NCBI RefSeq assembly: GCF_029852145.1
Contig: NC_079974.1
Coordinates: forward strand, 15,809,582-15,873,581
Direction: 5' to 3'
Length of the DNA: 64,000 bases
Origin: Microplitis mediator
Taxonomy: Eukaryota > Arthropoda > Insecta > Hymenoptera > Braconidae
Positions 21,391 to 36,300 of this stretch are shown one piece after another. The position numbers were made by a program, and so were the translations under genes. Below the pieces are notes generated by a model that saw only the letters and a list, made by a program, of their open reading frames with translations, searched no databases and had not been told where the DNA came from. The number at the start of each line of letters is the position of its first letter. Position 1 is the first letter of the stretch.

Positions 21391-24300
21391 GTAAGTTAAT
21401 CTATTTTTTTTTTTTTGATAATACTGATTTTTATAATTGATAGCAATGGAGTTTTTTTTTAAATGAATCAATTCAATACAAATGCCTGTAGCTAAAGAAG
21501 ATATCACTTAATTTAAACAATTTTATTAAAGTACTTTGATACATAAATTATACATTTATGCGATGGTACAAAATATCAGAATCTATTGATTGATTAGTAT
21601 AAAGTTCTGATATTTATTTATAGTTATAGATATCATATATGGTACTGCTAATCTATAGACTCTAGTTAGTACACTTGAGTATGAGCATCACAATGTGAAC
21701 GTAAAAATTTCTTTTTTTTCCGTGTATACTCTCTGTCACTGTCGGATCCTCTGTATTATTAATTCACTTCTTGTATTCAGGTTAATCGATATACGATCTG
21801 GCTATTTGTCGAGTAAAAGAATAGCAGCCAGTGATGTTCATTAGGATTCAATGTATTTTTAAACTCAAGCCAAAGCCCGAAGTTGTTAAATTAAATGCTT
21901 GGAATTTAATCAGCAATGCTGTATATTTTTTACAATGTTATCACTGTTACATTGTTACCTAATCATAATTACCATTTATAATATAGATGACCTGTAAACT
22001 TTAAAATCCATTAGACTGCCAATCCAATGTCCTGTTATGTCTCGTACAAATATCATCAGTAGTTTAAATATTTAAGTATACAGTAGTAGTTGATCAAGTG
22101 AACACCTCGTCGGGAGAAATCGAACAGAGCATTTGGGAGATTTAAATGCAACTTGGACCGATGCCTGACCGACGACTCTTCGACGATTTCAAGACTCTTC
22201 TCGGTATATTTTCGACCGAGCTGATACATTTAGAAAAAATAAATAGAATTTTCATCAGTCAATGACCTGATATTATTTTTTTTATTTTTAAGTAGTATTA
22301 TTACTATTTGTTTGTTTTTTTTTTTTTTCTGTTTTGTCAAAGAGACAATCAAAGTCGACTTGGCTCTCAATTGGCCTTGGCAGTCTCCTTAAAGAATTTT
22401 ATTTGTACTTAGTATATACTACTACTACTATTGCTGGTACTGCTACCGACTAATGATGATAAACGGCTGGCTCTTCTACTTGTTCGATGAGACAGACTAG
22501 ACATGATGGACGAGGCGATGACGGATAATTTTTTTTAAATTCAAATCTCGTTAATTGCTCGATACCGTAAAGCCATTAGCGACACGGCAGGTACTTATGT
22601 CCTGAATATTTTAAGGATGAATTTACTTATCGACCCTTTGACCTTTAATTATTCTATACTCTTCACTTCCTCTGTATCATATACGTTTATTCATCATCGG
22701 TTCATTTTTTTTTTTTTAAATTAATATGAGCTAATAATTTTTTTTTCTTTATTATTTTAAAACACAAAGTGCATATAAATAGTCATATTTTTAATATATA
22801 TTAGTAAATTATTACACTGTAAAAAATTTACGGAGCGAACGCGAATTAAATTCGGAGTAAATGCGGAGCGGACGGCTGATTATTTATTTATTCTCCTCGG
22901 AGTAAAATTTAGTTCAAAGGGAAGTTCATTTTAATGATACTGAAGTTAGCCGAGGTCTAATAATTTTTGGATTTTTTTAAACAATAAAATTATAAAAAAA
23001 AAATATTTGAAAAAATTGCACTTGAAGTTTTTTTAATTTTCTTTTTAATGTATATATTTTTAGTTATTTTTTTTTGTAATTGATTTGTTAAAAATAAAAT
23101 CCGAAAATGACTAATTGTCTTCTAACTTCAGGATTATTTATTTTAGTATCGAAACTCTAATTTGGAGCGAAATTCACCTCTAAGAGGAGTTTATTTGAAT
23201 ATTAAAACTCCGGAGCGGAGTAAATGCGGGTTTAAATAAAATATAAATCACTCCGGTCAAAAAACAAACTCCTTATTTACTCCGTATTCGCAGTGATCTT
23301 TTTAAAAAACTTCAAATCTTCAAGTAAATTCAAATTTAAATAAAATCCGTTACCACTTTGAATTCACTCCCGATTCTTTACAGTGAATTCAAAATAATAA
23401 TTTAGAATATTATATTATTATTTAATTATTTATATTATATTTATATTTAGTGATTTGTTTGAAATTATCAAAATTTTATAAATATTTACTTTATAATTCA
23501 AAATTTTTAAATAAATGTTAGAGATTTAATTAACAATTTAATTTTCACTTCTGGCAATAAAATTATCGACCGGAAATTTTTAAACTAAATTTATAAATGT
23601 TTTTTATTTGATAAAGCATCGCTTAATAATCCAACTACGATATTTAATATTGTAAGTAAACCACTAAATTTTTCATTTTATTAATTGCATATTGATAGTA
23701 CCCACAAATTACGTTTTTTTTTTTATTTATTAGATTTAAAAATTAAAAGATAACAACCGACGTAATATATCGCGGTATTTATTAATGACCAATTAAAATT
23801 ATTAAAAAAAAAATGAGTGAATCAGTTGGTTTATTTATAACCAAAAACATCAATATTTTAATTAAAATTAAAACAATATAAAATTTTCAATTTAGAGTTT
23901 AGCAGCTAAAGTTATTTAGCGTTGCATAGAGAAGCGAATAAAATTATTATTTGTACTGGTCTCATCATTGTAGTATTATACTGTAGGCAACATGTATAGT
24001 AAATAACAAATAACGTAAGCTCACAAGCATACCTACAACATAATATTGAAGGTTTACGACGTGGTAAGCATTATATGCGTTAGTGTTTCATGTATTCACC
24101 CTCTTTGGTCGCTTTTAACCATTCGTATACTGTCATCCACCTGGCCGCGACGCCAATACTCTACTATCTTCACTAGTACACACCATATCTAATGTGAGCA
24201 AGTACTTTTCTCGAAATAAACAACCACAATAAGCCTTACATAATAATGTATTTTTTAATAAATTTTAACCATACGCAGAGAAATTTTTAGTAAAAATTAC

Positions 24301-27300
24301 CCAAAAAGTTTGGTTTTATGCACGGAAAAAAATGATTGACAATAATTGTAGTTCAACTTCTAATTATTTATGTTATGTTCAATAACTAATGTCGTTTCAA
24401 TCAGTAAAATTATGATTATAATAATGTTTTAACTGCTATAATTAACATTTAATCGTTGAAATATACTGCTTGACTATTTAAAATTACTACTTGAACCTTA
24501 AAAAACTACAAGACACTTGTCAAAAAAATGCATCTGTTATTAATTTTTTACGTTCTACTCCATAATATTTACTAATATGCGGTCTAGGCGCGCTTTTGAT
24601 GAGAATCTGAGTATTATTTACTAATATTTTTTGTCCGTGTGAGGACGTATGCACATTGTAAAATATATTACTCGATAGCGTGTAAATGAAGTGTAATTTC
24701 TACTAACAACATAGTCAAAAATTTAGTTACTGGCTAGATGTCTTTACAGTACCAAACTTAATGGGTAATTTTTACTCAAAAATTCTCTGCGTGCATCGAT
24801 AAAATTTCATTATGAATGAAAATTTTTGAATAATTTTGCACACCTCAAACGCGTAACCGCTGCACAGAAAAAAACAAATTCTCGACTGAAAGTAAATATT
24901 CTTGATTCAAGGAAATTTTTTTGAAAACCTCAATTTTCTTTGGTAAAGTCGAAATTTCCTCTGACCAAGACGAATTCTTGACTTAAGAAAATCTTGACTT
25001 TGTTACCGGAAACGTTTGTCTCAAGATATTTTTTTGAGTCAAGAGTGAGTGCTTTTTTCTGTGTGAGTGCTTTATTGGCGCTAGATTTTTTTCGGGTATC
25101 TGACTCACTTTTGACTATCTCTGCACTTTTTGCAGTATATTGAAATAGGTTGAAACTTATATCATCGTATAGAGAATTTATTAAAGAACAATTATAATAC
25201 AATATAAAGTTGATTCCTTACTATGTTATTTTTAAAATGAATAATTTAGTTGAGGAGAGCCTTGATGTCAATTAATTAACTGATTTCTTGTAATCACGAT
25301 AACTCGAATAAAACGGCTCATGGACATAATTTTTTTTTATTAGCATTAGTTTGGTGATTATACAAGAACCCTTTCGTTAATCACTATCCAACTCTTTTTG
25401 GGTTAATTATAATTAATAAAACTCAAAAACTTGTAATTCACGAAAAATTTAGCTGCCATTTTTAATATTAATACTGTTATTATTTTTTTCTTTTTTCTCT
25501 CGATCAACTGGCAGCAGTACTAGCGTAACAGTAAATCCTACAAAAAAGAGCAACATTTAAAACAAAAAGGCGGGATATTTAAAAAAAAATTAACCTGAAA
25601 TTAAGAAATAAAAAAATTGAATTAATAATTTAAAAGTCGAATAAAAATTCATAATTAAACAAAAATTAGTTAATATTATAAAATGAAAGTAATGATTAAA
25701 AATACAATTATCGATTAAGGTATGCACTTTTGGATTTTCCAACATTTTTATTTTTTTTTTTTTTTATTTGATTTTGAAAAAACTTTATATATTCATGTAT
25801 AATCAACTATTTTATACAATTATCAGTACTACCTTTATTTTATCTCCTACCCTCTTTTGTCGTTGCATCTCCAGCCGCCGTAAATAATCCTTGTAACGGA
25901 TTATTGCGTGGCGTCTACATGCCGAGGATGGGTCAGAGTGAAAGAGCAAAAGGGGGTAGAAAAAAAAATAACCGGTGCATATATATATATAAACTTTTAC
26001 ATTGCGAAGCGGGAGTAGAAATACTGTTGGTCGTCAGTCGTATTCGTGTTGTACTGAACCAAGAGGGTAAAGGTAATATTATATCAAGGGGGAAAGAACT
26101 GTGCAGAGGAAGATAACTAGAGTCAGACGTAGTTTTGTAACTTAGAAACAAGTATGAATGTTACGATAACTATACATCCATTTATACTTACACTTTTTAG
26201 TTTTTATTTATTTCATTTCTATTTTTATTTGTTTATTTTTACTCATCATTCTTTTACCAATAATGTAATTCGTATTCGCGTTAAAAGAAAGAAAAAAAAA
26301 TTAATAGAGCAATTAACAATATTATTTTTTTTAATTTAAATATCATCACAAACTAATTTTCTTTATTACAATAAGAAAAATAAAATATTAATTTAATAGT
26401 AAGTAAAATATAAAAAAAATTTTAATTTATTTTAGGGTCTAAGAATTTATGATATTTCATTTGAATATACAACAAAATAAGGGGGCTGACTCAAACACAG
26501 TGTAGTACATACTAGAATACTTTAATTTCGTTTTTATCAAGATTAGAATACACAAAAATAATTTTTTTTATTCATAAACATTAAAAGTTTTTATTTTTAA
26601 TTTAATTAATGGAGATTTTATTGATATAAATTTACCGTACAAAATAATAATTACATAATTAATGATAATGATGTTTTAATTAATTACACAATTATTTCAT
26701 TATCATTTACTTCATCTCAAAAAACTTTAATATTAATTTTATTGGTCAAATCTTTAAATATTATCGCGTATGTAAAATCATAACACAGTTTCACAATTGA
26801 CCAAAAAAAATTTAATTACTCCAAAAAAGCTTATAGACAACAATTATAAACGATTAGTATAAAATTTTCCAAAATATCAACGTTTTAATTAGCAAATTGT
26901 CTAACTTAAGATTTTTTAGTCAGTGATTCTGTGCGATTTTCAGATAGTACCCTAGTAACACGTGTTTAGCAAGATTCTGGAGTAAGTATCTTGAGCAAGA
27001 CCCCTAGCTGCTAGTGTCTTTTTCTACATGTGTATCTTTCGCAAGATCGTGTGTCAAGAAACCTATGTCTAAATTTATTTGTGTATGTCTTGTTCATGGT
27101 TCCGTACACAAGAATATTAAATATATCTTGAACACGTGCAACGAAACAGTGTCTGATGCATTTCTTGCACCAGTAACTTACAGTAGGTACTTACGCATGA
27201 CTTGCTCAAGATCTGCTCAAGGCTCAAGGTCAATTTTGAGCCTTGAGCAGATCTTGAGCAAGCCATGCGCAACTATTTTCAACCATAGTCTTCCTCCAGA

Positions 27301-30300
27301 ATTGAGTTATAATCTGGCGCGAATTTCTCGTGCGAGGCTTGCAATTTAAATCTGGTCACAAGTATCTGCAGCAAGACACATACGTAGAAAAAGACACTAG
27401 CACCTATCGATCTTGAGAGCAGACTTGCTCAAGAATTTTAAAAAATTGTTATATGGGTAATAGTCAGAAAAAATATTATTTGAGTAATCTAGACAAAAAT
27501 ATACATATACTAGATATGAAATTGATTTTTAAATGAAAAAAAAAAATTTAATTACTTTATTTTCGCATAAATGGAGGATTTCCTGAAATGGAGTTAGACA
27601 ATTTGCTAATTAGCGATTGGTATTTAAAAATCGATTGAATAATTTGAATTTTATTCAGATCTAATATCAGCAGACATTTAACTAGATCTACAAGTTCATT
27701 TTTTTTTTTTTTTCAACCCTTAACACTATTTTTCATTCCTCATTTCCACGTTTATATATGTTGATAATCATGAGTGAGATATAATAGAAGTACGTAGTCT
27801 CTTCACTCTTTTCTTGTAGAGCAACAGCAGCAGCAGCTGCTGCAGCTGTAGCCGTGGCAAGCAATAGCGAGACATGGATAGAGTATACACGAGTCGACAA
27901 CCCCGCGGTTCGCGCTCAGACATCAGCTGAGTGGTTTGTACCGTTCTCCCGCCTATCTACAATACTCTCTTGCCTATCACATTTGGCTCATTTACTCTAG
28001 CCAATAGACACACTCACCCTCATACATAATTTTCTCTCAATTAAATCTACCATACAATCATTCATTAAAATAACAATTTTTCAATTTCCATTTTTCATTT
28101 AAATTTCTAACGAAAAAAAAAGTTATCAGAAAATCCAATTGTTAATTTTTATTAAATCCTAATATACGAATATTATGAAAAGTTGAATTAAGAATAAAAA
28201 AAATGACAAATATATGAAAATATATAAGATAAACCAGGTGGCATAAGACGCCGTAATTTTCTATCTTTATCCATCTATTTATCTCTCTCTCTCTCCCTCT
28301 TTTTCTCTCCCTTATTTTTCTATCTCTATTTTTGTAATTCCCATCCTTGTTACCCTTAAGCAACGGGGTTAGAATGGTATATCAGAGAGAGCTAGTCGTT
28401 CGTCGGTGGTTGCTCCACCCCCGTGCGACACGATCAATACACTCTCCCTCTTACTCTCCTCACTGTCTCTCCTCTCCTTTAACTCTCTACTCTTCTCTTT
28501 ACTCTCTCGCTCTTCTCCCACACGCACGTGCTCTCTCTCCTCCATCCGTTTATACATCAGCTCTTCTGCTGTTCACCCCACATAGTCGCTTTTCTACCAT
28601 ACCCATACCATACCATACCATACCCCTGCACTACGACTAGTATAGTTCACTTTTCTGTTGCACGGTAGTGGCACCACACCAATATATATATACATATATA
28701 TATAGTAGTACACGCTTCATGGTTTAGCAGCAGCAGCAACCAGCCAGCCAGCAGCAGCAGCAGCAGTGGATAGGAGTCGCTCGGTTGTTCGTTCCGAAGC
28801 GGCCTTTCTGTTGCTATGCCGGCGCCTCTTTCCCTCTCTCACTATCGCGAACGGTCTTTCCCCTCCGATGCCACTCGTCCACCCCCCCTGCACCCACCTC
28901 GTGGGCCGACGTCCTGCAGGATCTCTTCCGACGTCCTTCGCTACTCCGAATTTCCGACGAGCTGCCGATTACATTTTTACCCGCTCTCAGAAAACTTTCA
29001 ATCATTCCTTTTTATTTTATTTAAATTTTTTTATAAAACTTTTATCATTTTTATTGTACTAATGCTACTTTTTTTCTAATCTATAACTTTGTAGTAATCA
29101 TTATATTGTCCAAAAAGTCTCATTGATTTCTAAATCGTGGGCGGGTAAAATAAAAGAAATTTTTCAATGAAATTCTTACGATCAGCTGACGTGAATGGAG
29201 ACAAATATTTAATTTACGTACTTAGTAATCAAAAAATTGCGGAGATGCAATCAAAGATAATTTGTAAATTTTTTTGAGGGCTTGTTAATTTTTTTATGAC
29301 AAAAAATCGGCGGTCGGAAAAATTTCTTTGAAATTAAGTTTGAGTTCTTGAGTAAAAAAAATGTCTCAGTTGCCCGCACATTTCTCGTGGATTGGCATAG
29401 AGAGAATGGCGAATAGAAGAAGCAAAGAGGTTCTATATATATATATATATATATTATACATATATAGATATATAAATGGACGTGGAGAGCACGGCTGTGG
29501 CGGTTGTGTATAGCTAGCATAGCAACAACCGTTGTCCGCTTCGGGGTCCCATCGACTCCGCACGCGCGGCAAAGAGAAGAGAGCGCGTTCGACAAAACGA
29601 CCAAGAAGGATAAGGAAGGAAGGACGAACGAATAGGAGGATAAGGTTCGATGAAAAAGAGAGAGCTAGATAAAGATAAAGAAGAGTAAAAGAGAGAAGAG
29701 AGTAAGAGTAGACAGCTCGCACCATACGAGAATCGAGTTTGCCTCGTCGATGGTAACTCGAATATCTACTAAATTTGTACGAGAAACATGCCAGCTAAAA
29801 AAATTATACTTTTCCTTTTATTTTATTCATCAATTTTAAATATATTTCCTACATAAACTCCTTTTGGTTATATATAAATATAAATATAACTCATGTGAAA
29901 ATTAATTTTCCGCGGGAGAAATGATTTTTGTTTAAATGCATAGATTGGTAAATAATAAATAAAAATTGAATTAAATAATAAGAATCACTTGTCGGAGAGA
30001 GCAAGAGGTTCACAGGCCGCTTTATCGAATAAATCTCACTTTGTACTAGCAGCGTTTATTCGAAGCCAATTAAACTACTAAGGAGGAAGGATAAAAGAAA
30101 GGATTCTTCTTCATGAATGACTTAAATTAAGAGCCTGCACGTATAACAATATGCTAATAATTAATACTTATTTTTATTATTATATTTTGTTATTAATATT
30201 TTTTTTTTCACTTAATGTAAGAGACCTAGTACCCGATCACTGATGTATTTGTATATCTATATTTAGTAGATTTAAGTAAATGTAGATATACAAATACATG

Positions 30301-33300
30301 GAGTGATCAGGTACTAGGGCTCTTTTATCTTATTTCCTAAACAAAAAAAATTAATTTAAATTTATGTTTTTTTTTGTTTTTAATGCAATTATTACTTTTT
30401 ATTCATACTGCTGTAAATATTGACTATTAGCAGAATAGAAAGTACTAGATCGTTGGTGACATGTACAATAATTTGCGTCACTGACATCTCAATACTAGAA
30501 TAAATAAATTATTTAAATAATATCACGATAGAGCGTATAAATATTTTTTAGTACGCCTTTAAGTGATGAATTAATAGTTTTTTTTTTTCAATGAAATTTT
30601 TCATTGGAGTTGATATATATATATAATTTATTAATTTATGAATGTATGAATGAGCTTCATGGGTAATAATGCCTTAAGAATGCTTTGCACTCATAAAAAA
30701 AATGAAAATAAAAAATAAATGACTTTCTTGCAACGTTAACTTTATATTCAATATATATTTTTATATTTTATTTTTTATATACGCAAGCTTAAAGGCAAAT
30801 TAACGCGCTACTGCTTGAATTATATTACAGCAATTTTCTGCTAAATCCTTTATCATTTTTCTCGGGTATACATAATTTTTTATCCCATATATATTTATAG
30901 ATATTGTAAGAATTATCAGAATTATTATTTTTTTTAACGGCAAAATTTTTTCATGTGGATACAATTTAAAATGTCGAACAGCGGATGCGATTATTTCTAA
31001 AAATGAACAGTAAAATATTTAATTTCTCAATTGAATAAAAAAGTTATGGTATTTCCGTATGTGAGTTGATGTAATGACAGCCTTAAGGGTCAATTATCAG
31101 CTGATTATACAGACGTACATAAAAATAAACAACACATGGAATGTGCATCCGATGATTATCAATTCATTAAATAATTATTTATAAAACATTTATTTATTTC
31201 TTTAAATCCATTCTTCATGTTATTTATTAATATTTTTTTTGTTTCATTAACATATTTATCAAGTACATCCGGTATTAAAATAACTCGACACTGGTTAGTG
31301 TACTTGTACTTAATTATAAAATAACAATCAAACGTCATACATGAGAAAGCACCGAGTAATTCCAATTAAAAGCAATCGACTATTCAGTGAGCATGAAGGT
31401 CCACTTTGGGATTAAAACAAAAAGACTGAAAAGCTCCTGGTGACCGCGAGGCGATTTTACTCACCCTCGTGTTGCAGTTAGGAGGATAGAGAAGAATGAG
31501 GAAAGTGAAGAGGAGAAAAGTATCGCGATCAAGAGTAGAGAAGTAAAGAGAGGAAAAGAGAGAAGAGAAATGGAACGTAGATCAAGAAACATGAATGAAG
31601 CGGAATGCGTGCTGGCTATCGCACAGCCTATGTCAGCCTTTCGTGACCTCGTGTTCGCGGTTCTCAACCCTTTCTTTATCCATTTTTTGCTTTATTATCC
31701 TTCCCATGCACTTAAATTTATACGGTAATAACTCGAAAATATTTATATATATTTAAATAATCATAAATTATTTATTTATATCAATTTCTTAGGCAAATTT
31801 ATTTCACTCACTACATTAAATCACAAGAAATTTTTGTCATTCATACTCTCTAAAAAGAGCGGTGTTAAAAATGGACTAAATTTAACACATTACAATGGTG
31901 TAATTTAACGCTTCTGAAGTTAACAAACAATTATGAATTTTCGGATTTTGTTTTTCGACAAATCAATTACGAAAATAAAAAACTAAAAATATGCACTTGT
32001 AGAAGATCAAAAAAACTATAGATGCAATTTTTTAAAATATTTTTTTTTTTATAATTTATCATTTTTAAAAAAATCCAAAAATGATTAGACCTCGGCTAAC
32101 TTCAGTATCACGTAATTTAGCGGTGTTGAATCGGTTAAAAAAAAAAATTTCACGTATAGAAATTAGAAAAAAAATGTAGTACATATAATAATTTAATGAA
32201 TATTTTCTGAAGGAAATTTCAATTTTGCTATGTATTTATTTAAATAATTATTTATGTTATACGTAATTTATTTAAAAATGACACAATTTTTCGCCCACTA
32301 TTTCAATCACCAAGAATTTAATTAATTAATAAAAACACTGTATAATTGTAGTGATCGAGTAACTACAAATATTTTAACACCGGGAAATTTAAACACTGCT
32401 TTCGGTGTTGAAATTTAACACCGAAAATTTTAACACCTAGACCTCCTGAACTTACCCCGTTTTTTTCACAATGTAAATTACAAATTATATCGATTTTTTT
32501 TTCATAAAGAAAAATCAAATTTTCTACCTGACAATTTATTTGATTAAATAATTAATTAACTAAAAGTAGTGTACATTCATAGACTCCATTTTTGCAAGTA
32601 CAAATGTTGTTGTTGTAGTAGTAGTAGTTGTTGTTATTGTTGTATATTAATAATAAAGTATTCTCATTTCATCGGTATCTCCAGCAAGTCAATCGATTGG
32701 AGTCGTTGGCGGGACTAGTGTCGTGCAGTGGCACATGTAAATGAGGCCGTGCACGAGGCTTTTTCAAGTAGAACGTTGACGTCGACGACAACTACTGTAC
32801 ACACTGTATTTATACTCAAGTGTGATGTACGTACTGTAATGTTGATACTGTACTGCACGATGACGTTAACGAGGAGATTGAAAGAATGAAGTGAGATAGA
32901 ACGTCTGTCGTACAGTACCGAGTGTCTGAGAGCCCCTGTCCGAGCGTGTTAATGAATGATATTTTTTTCATTCAACCGCGCCCTGACCCACATTTACAAC
33001 TGGAGGCTCGTGCACCGTGCGCACTCTGTGACTCTACTTTCCGATACGCCTCGTCAAAACAGAGAAAAAAAATCTTATGCTAATTAGTATTATTTTTTAT
33101 TTATTTTTTCTCCAGCTTCTTGAATTTTATTGCGGCACCGAGATTTAAGGAAGTAAAAATTTACGCGGGAGAAATTTTCGGGGTTTCGAATGGGACGAAG
33201 CAGAGTCGTTAAAATAACGATAATGCGTTAGCAAGTGCCAAGCCACTCGCCCGGACGGCAACGCATACGTCAAATTAATGACTGCTGTTACCAACTACTG

Positions 33301-36300
33301 TAGGATTTTATTCCTCCTGTATTGTTGTATTTGTATATATTTATATCTATATGTATATGTATTATGCACATGTATATATTATATACCAGATTCAAGTCTG
33401 GTATAGTTTTGTGTCGGAGGAAGAGAATAAGGGAAAGAGGATGAGAGGGTAAAAGTACTGCAGACACCCGACATGGACGATGCCAAGGGGGTCGTTACCC
33501 GAGGACACGCACATACACTTCCTCGTTGTTCCCTCGAGCCTCTTTCCTCACAAAAAATTATTCTCACTCATAAATTTTTTTAAACTATCCATTAATTTTA
33601 ATCTATTATTTTAATTGTTATTTTTTTTCTCTTATTCATTTTAAAGATAACATCAATTTTTTATTGAATTGTTTTTGGGGTGAATTTTGTACTTTTTTTT
33701 TTTTTATTATTATTTATTTACTTGATGGTGAAGGCCTTTTTTCGCAATCAATTGTTCAAATAAAAATGAAATAATTTGTTTTCAGTGAGTGGCGGGAGAA
33801 CGGGAACGGGCGGTGCGCCGCTATACGGACGATTAGTAGCTGAGGAACCGCTACCAGGATGTGGAACGGGAGCGGGAGTTGGTGTTGCTGGAAGTGGGAT
33901 TGGGACTGGGGGTGTGCCCCAAGAGACACCCGCGGATATCCACGCGATGCAAGCGAGGATACCCCACAGGTTTCGGGACCCCGCGACTGCGCCGCTAAGA
34001 AAACTTAGTGTTGATCTCATTAAAACTTACAAACACATCAACGAGGTGAGAAAAAAGTTAAATTTAAAATCTATTTTTTATTATCCATTTAAACGGTAAT
34101 TTATCGTAGGCCATTAATTGGTTGACAAAAAAATACGGACACTTTATTTTTTGCTGACCTATCGAACAAAAAATTTTTTTTTACCTTAGCATTAATAACA
34201 ACCGACATTTAGGAGGTTAAAGCTCATGAAGCATAGCTAATAATCTAGTGTCCCGAGAGTAAAATAACAGAGTTTAGTCATCCCCTTGTATTCACGTGAC
34301 GCACGTGTGAGAAAACTGAGTAGTCGAGGGTTAAATTGAAGGTCCCAACGCTGTCTCTGATTGTGAACGACTAATTCTCCCTATCTGAGTTCATCTCCCT
34401 TTGGTGCTGGTGGTACTGGCGATAGTATGATGGTAATAGCTGGTGTGGTAGTAAGTTAAACGGGCTGTCATGCCGACAGCCTGGGGACAAGGTGGGTGGC
34501 CGCGGCACAAGGCACAGTACAAAAGAGAACCAGAGAAGACTAAGGGGTGACTTGTGGCGCCTGGCGAGGTTTGAGCTCGCTCATCCGTTGAGTCGTTACA
34601 CTGGTCTTAAATGTCCACCGACACCTGAGAGCTAGCCAAATGAGTTTCGCTTTGACCCTTTTTTATCTTCACACTACATATACGTACATACGCAACCACC
34701 GTGATAATTACAACTAAAATTTTAAATCCTACAATAAATTTTAATTTATTTTACTTACCCCATCTATGTATTTATTTATGAATTTATGATATTATGCTAA
34801 TTACGAAAATAATATTTTTTACAGTATACATTATAGTATATACTTATGCTTGATTAATGTAGTTTTTTTAAATTTAAAAAGAAGAAAAAATTTCATCATC
34901 TCTACCCTATACGTAATACATATTTAAATACTTTGTTGAGTCACGCAAAAAGTTGAGGAAGTAATTAATGGATAATAAATTTTAAAAGTAGAGACCATGA
35001 CAGTGAACCATTTTTTAGTAAAAGCTTTTACGTTTAAAATAACGCATCGATATTAGTACTATTGCGTAAAATAATAACTTATGATCTGGTTATATTACGA
35101 AACATTTTTTTATTTATTAAGTATTGATGAGCTACAAAATACAATGAAATAGAATTTTTAAAAGTCTTTTTAAGGCCATTCTCAGACAATATCTCCTAGT
35201 TTTTGAAAATATTCAATGACCTTGAACTGTTATAACCGTATCAAAATTTTATGAATTAATTAAAAAAAAAAATTAAAACATTAATTGAAAAAAGGACAAC
35301 GTAGTTGCGATTTTATTGAGATATAGATTTAATAAAATATTACTTACAGTTGATATTAATTAGGAGTTGAAAGAAATTTTTTGTAAAAATTTCAGTAAAA
35401 TCTTCATTTCAATTTTATAATTCGAATTTTCTAGGGGTGTGCGAATAGTTCGAACTTTCAAATTACTCGTAAATTCTCGAATTATTCGAAAATTTACGAA
35501 CAGTTCTAAAATTCTCTTTTGAACGACTTAATATTGTAATATTTTTACCCATAATTCAAATTTTTGTAACATGTAGAGCTCAGATACGAATCTACGAAAA
35601 AATTATCTTTGGTTTTTTAACAACTAAATAGTCCACTAAATAAAAATTGAATATTTGAAAGCTGATTAGAATTTTCTCGATTTGAATTGAGTAATTTAAA
35701 AAGTTACAAATAATTCGAAAACTTTCAGATAATTCAACAATTACGAATAATTCGAAGTTTCAAATTATTCGAAAATTTTCGAATCATTCAATTTTATCCG
35801 ATTCGATTCGAACACCCGTGGAATTTTCAAATTTTGTAGGCTAAAATTTATTCAAAAAATTTTGCTTCACTCCTAATTGATAACAACTGTAAGTAATTTT
35901 TTTGAATTTCCATGTCTCGGTGAAATCGCAACCATGTTGTCCTTTTTTCAATTAACGTTTTAATTTTTTTTTAGAAAATTAATAAAATTTTATTATGGTT
36001 ATGACGTGACAGTCATTGAATATTTTTAAAAAGTAAGAGAGAAGGCACTGCCCGAAAATGCCCTTAAACAATTATATATATTTTTTAATTGATAATAAAT
36101 ATATTGAATTATTAAACAGAATCATTTTGTATAAATATCCTTCATGCCAATTATTTTTGTTTAATAAACAGAAGAATTGTTGCATAAAAAATAAATTATC
36201 ATCATTATTTCCAGCAATTATTTTAACAAACTGTTTAAAAAAGTTAAATTATTTAATTAACTAATTAATCAATAATCTTTACTGCCTATAAAAACTTACT

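Larger units (their letters stand above)
21391..33785 (+). other. mnb intron 1 (12.4 kb)
   Basis: It contains repeats annotated separately. GC-richer unassigned patches lie at about 22080-22260, 22340-22640, 25860-26130, 27820-27960, 28340-28980, 29370-29760, 31430-31680 and 32680-33560. No frame in them has convincing protein resemblance. They may be enhancers, alternative leaders or noncoding transcripts. Confidence 0.6.

Noticed and set aside
28347..29079. Several overlapping frames in the intron 1 GC island
   Set aside because: Low-complexity Ser/Leu/Pro or Arg/Glu composition on both strands, mutually overlapping, and no splice compatibility shown with mnb.
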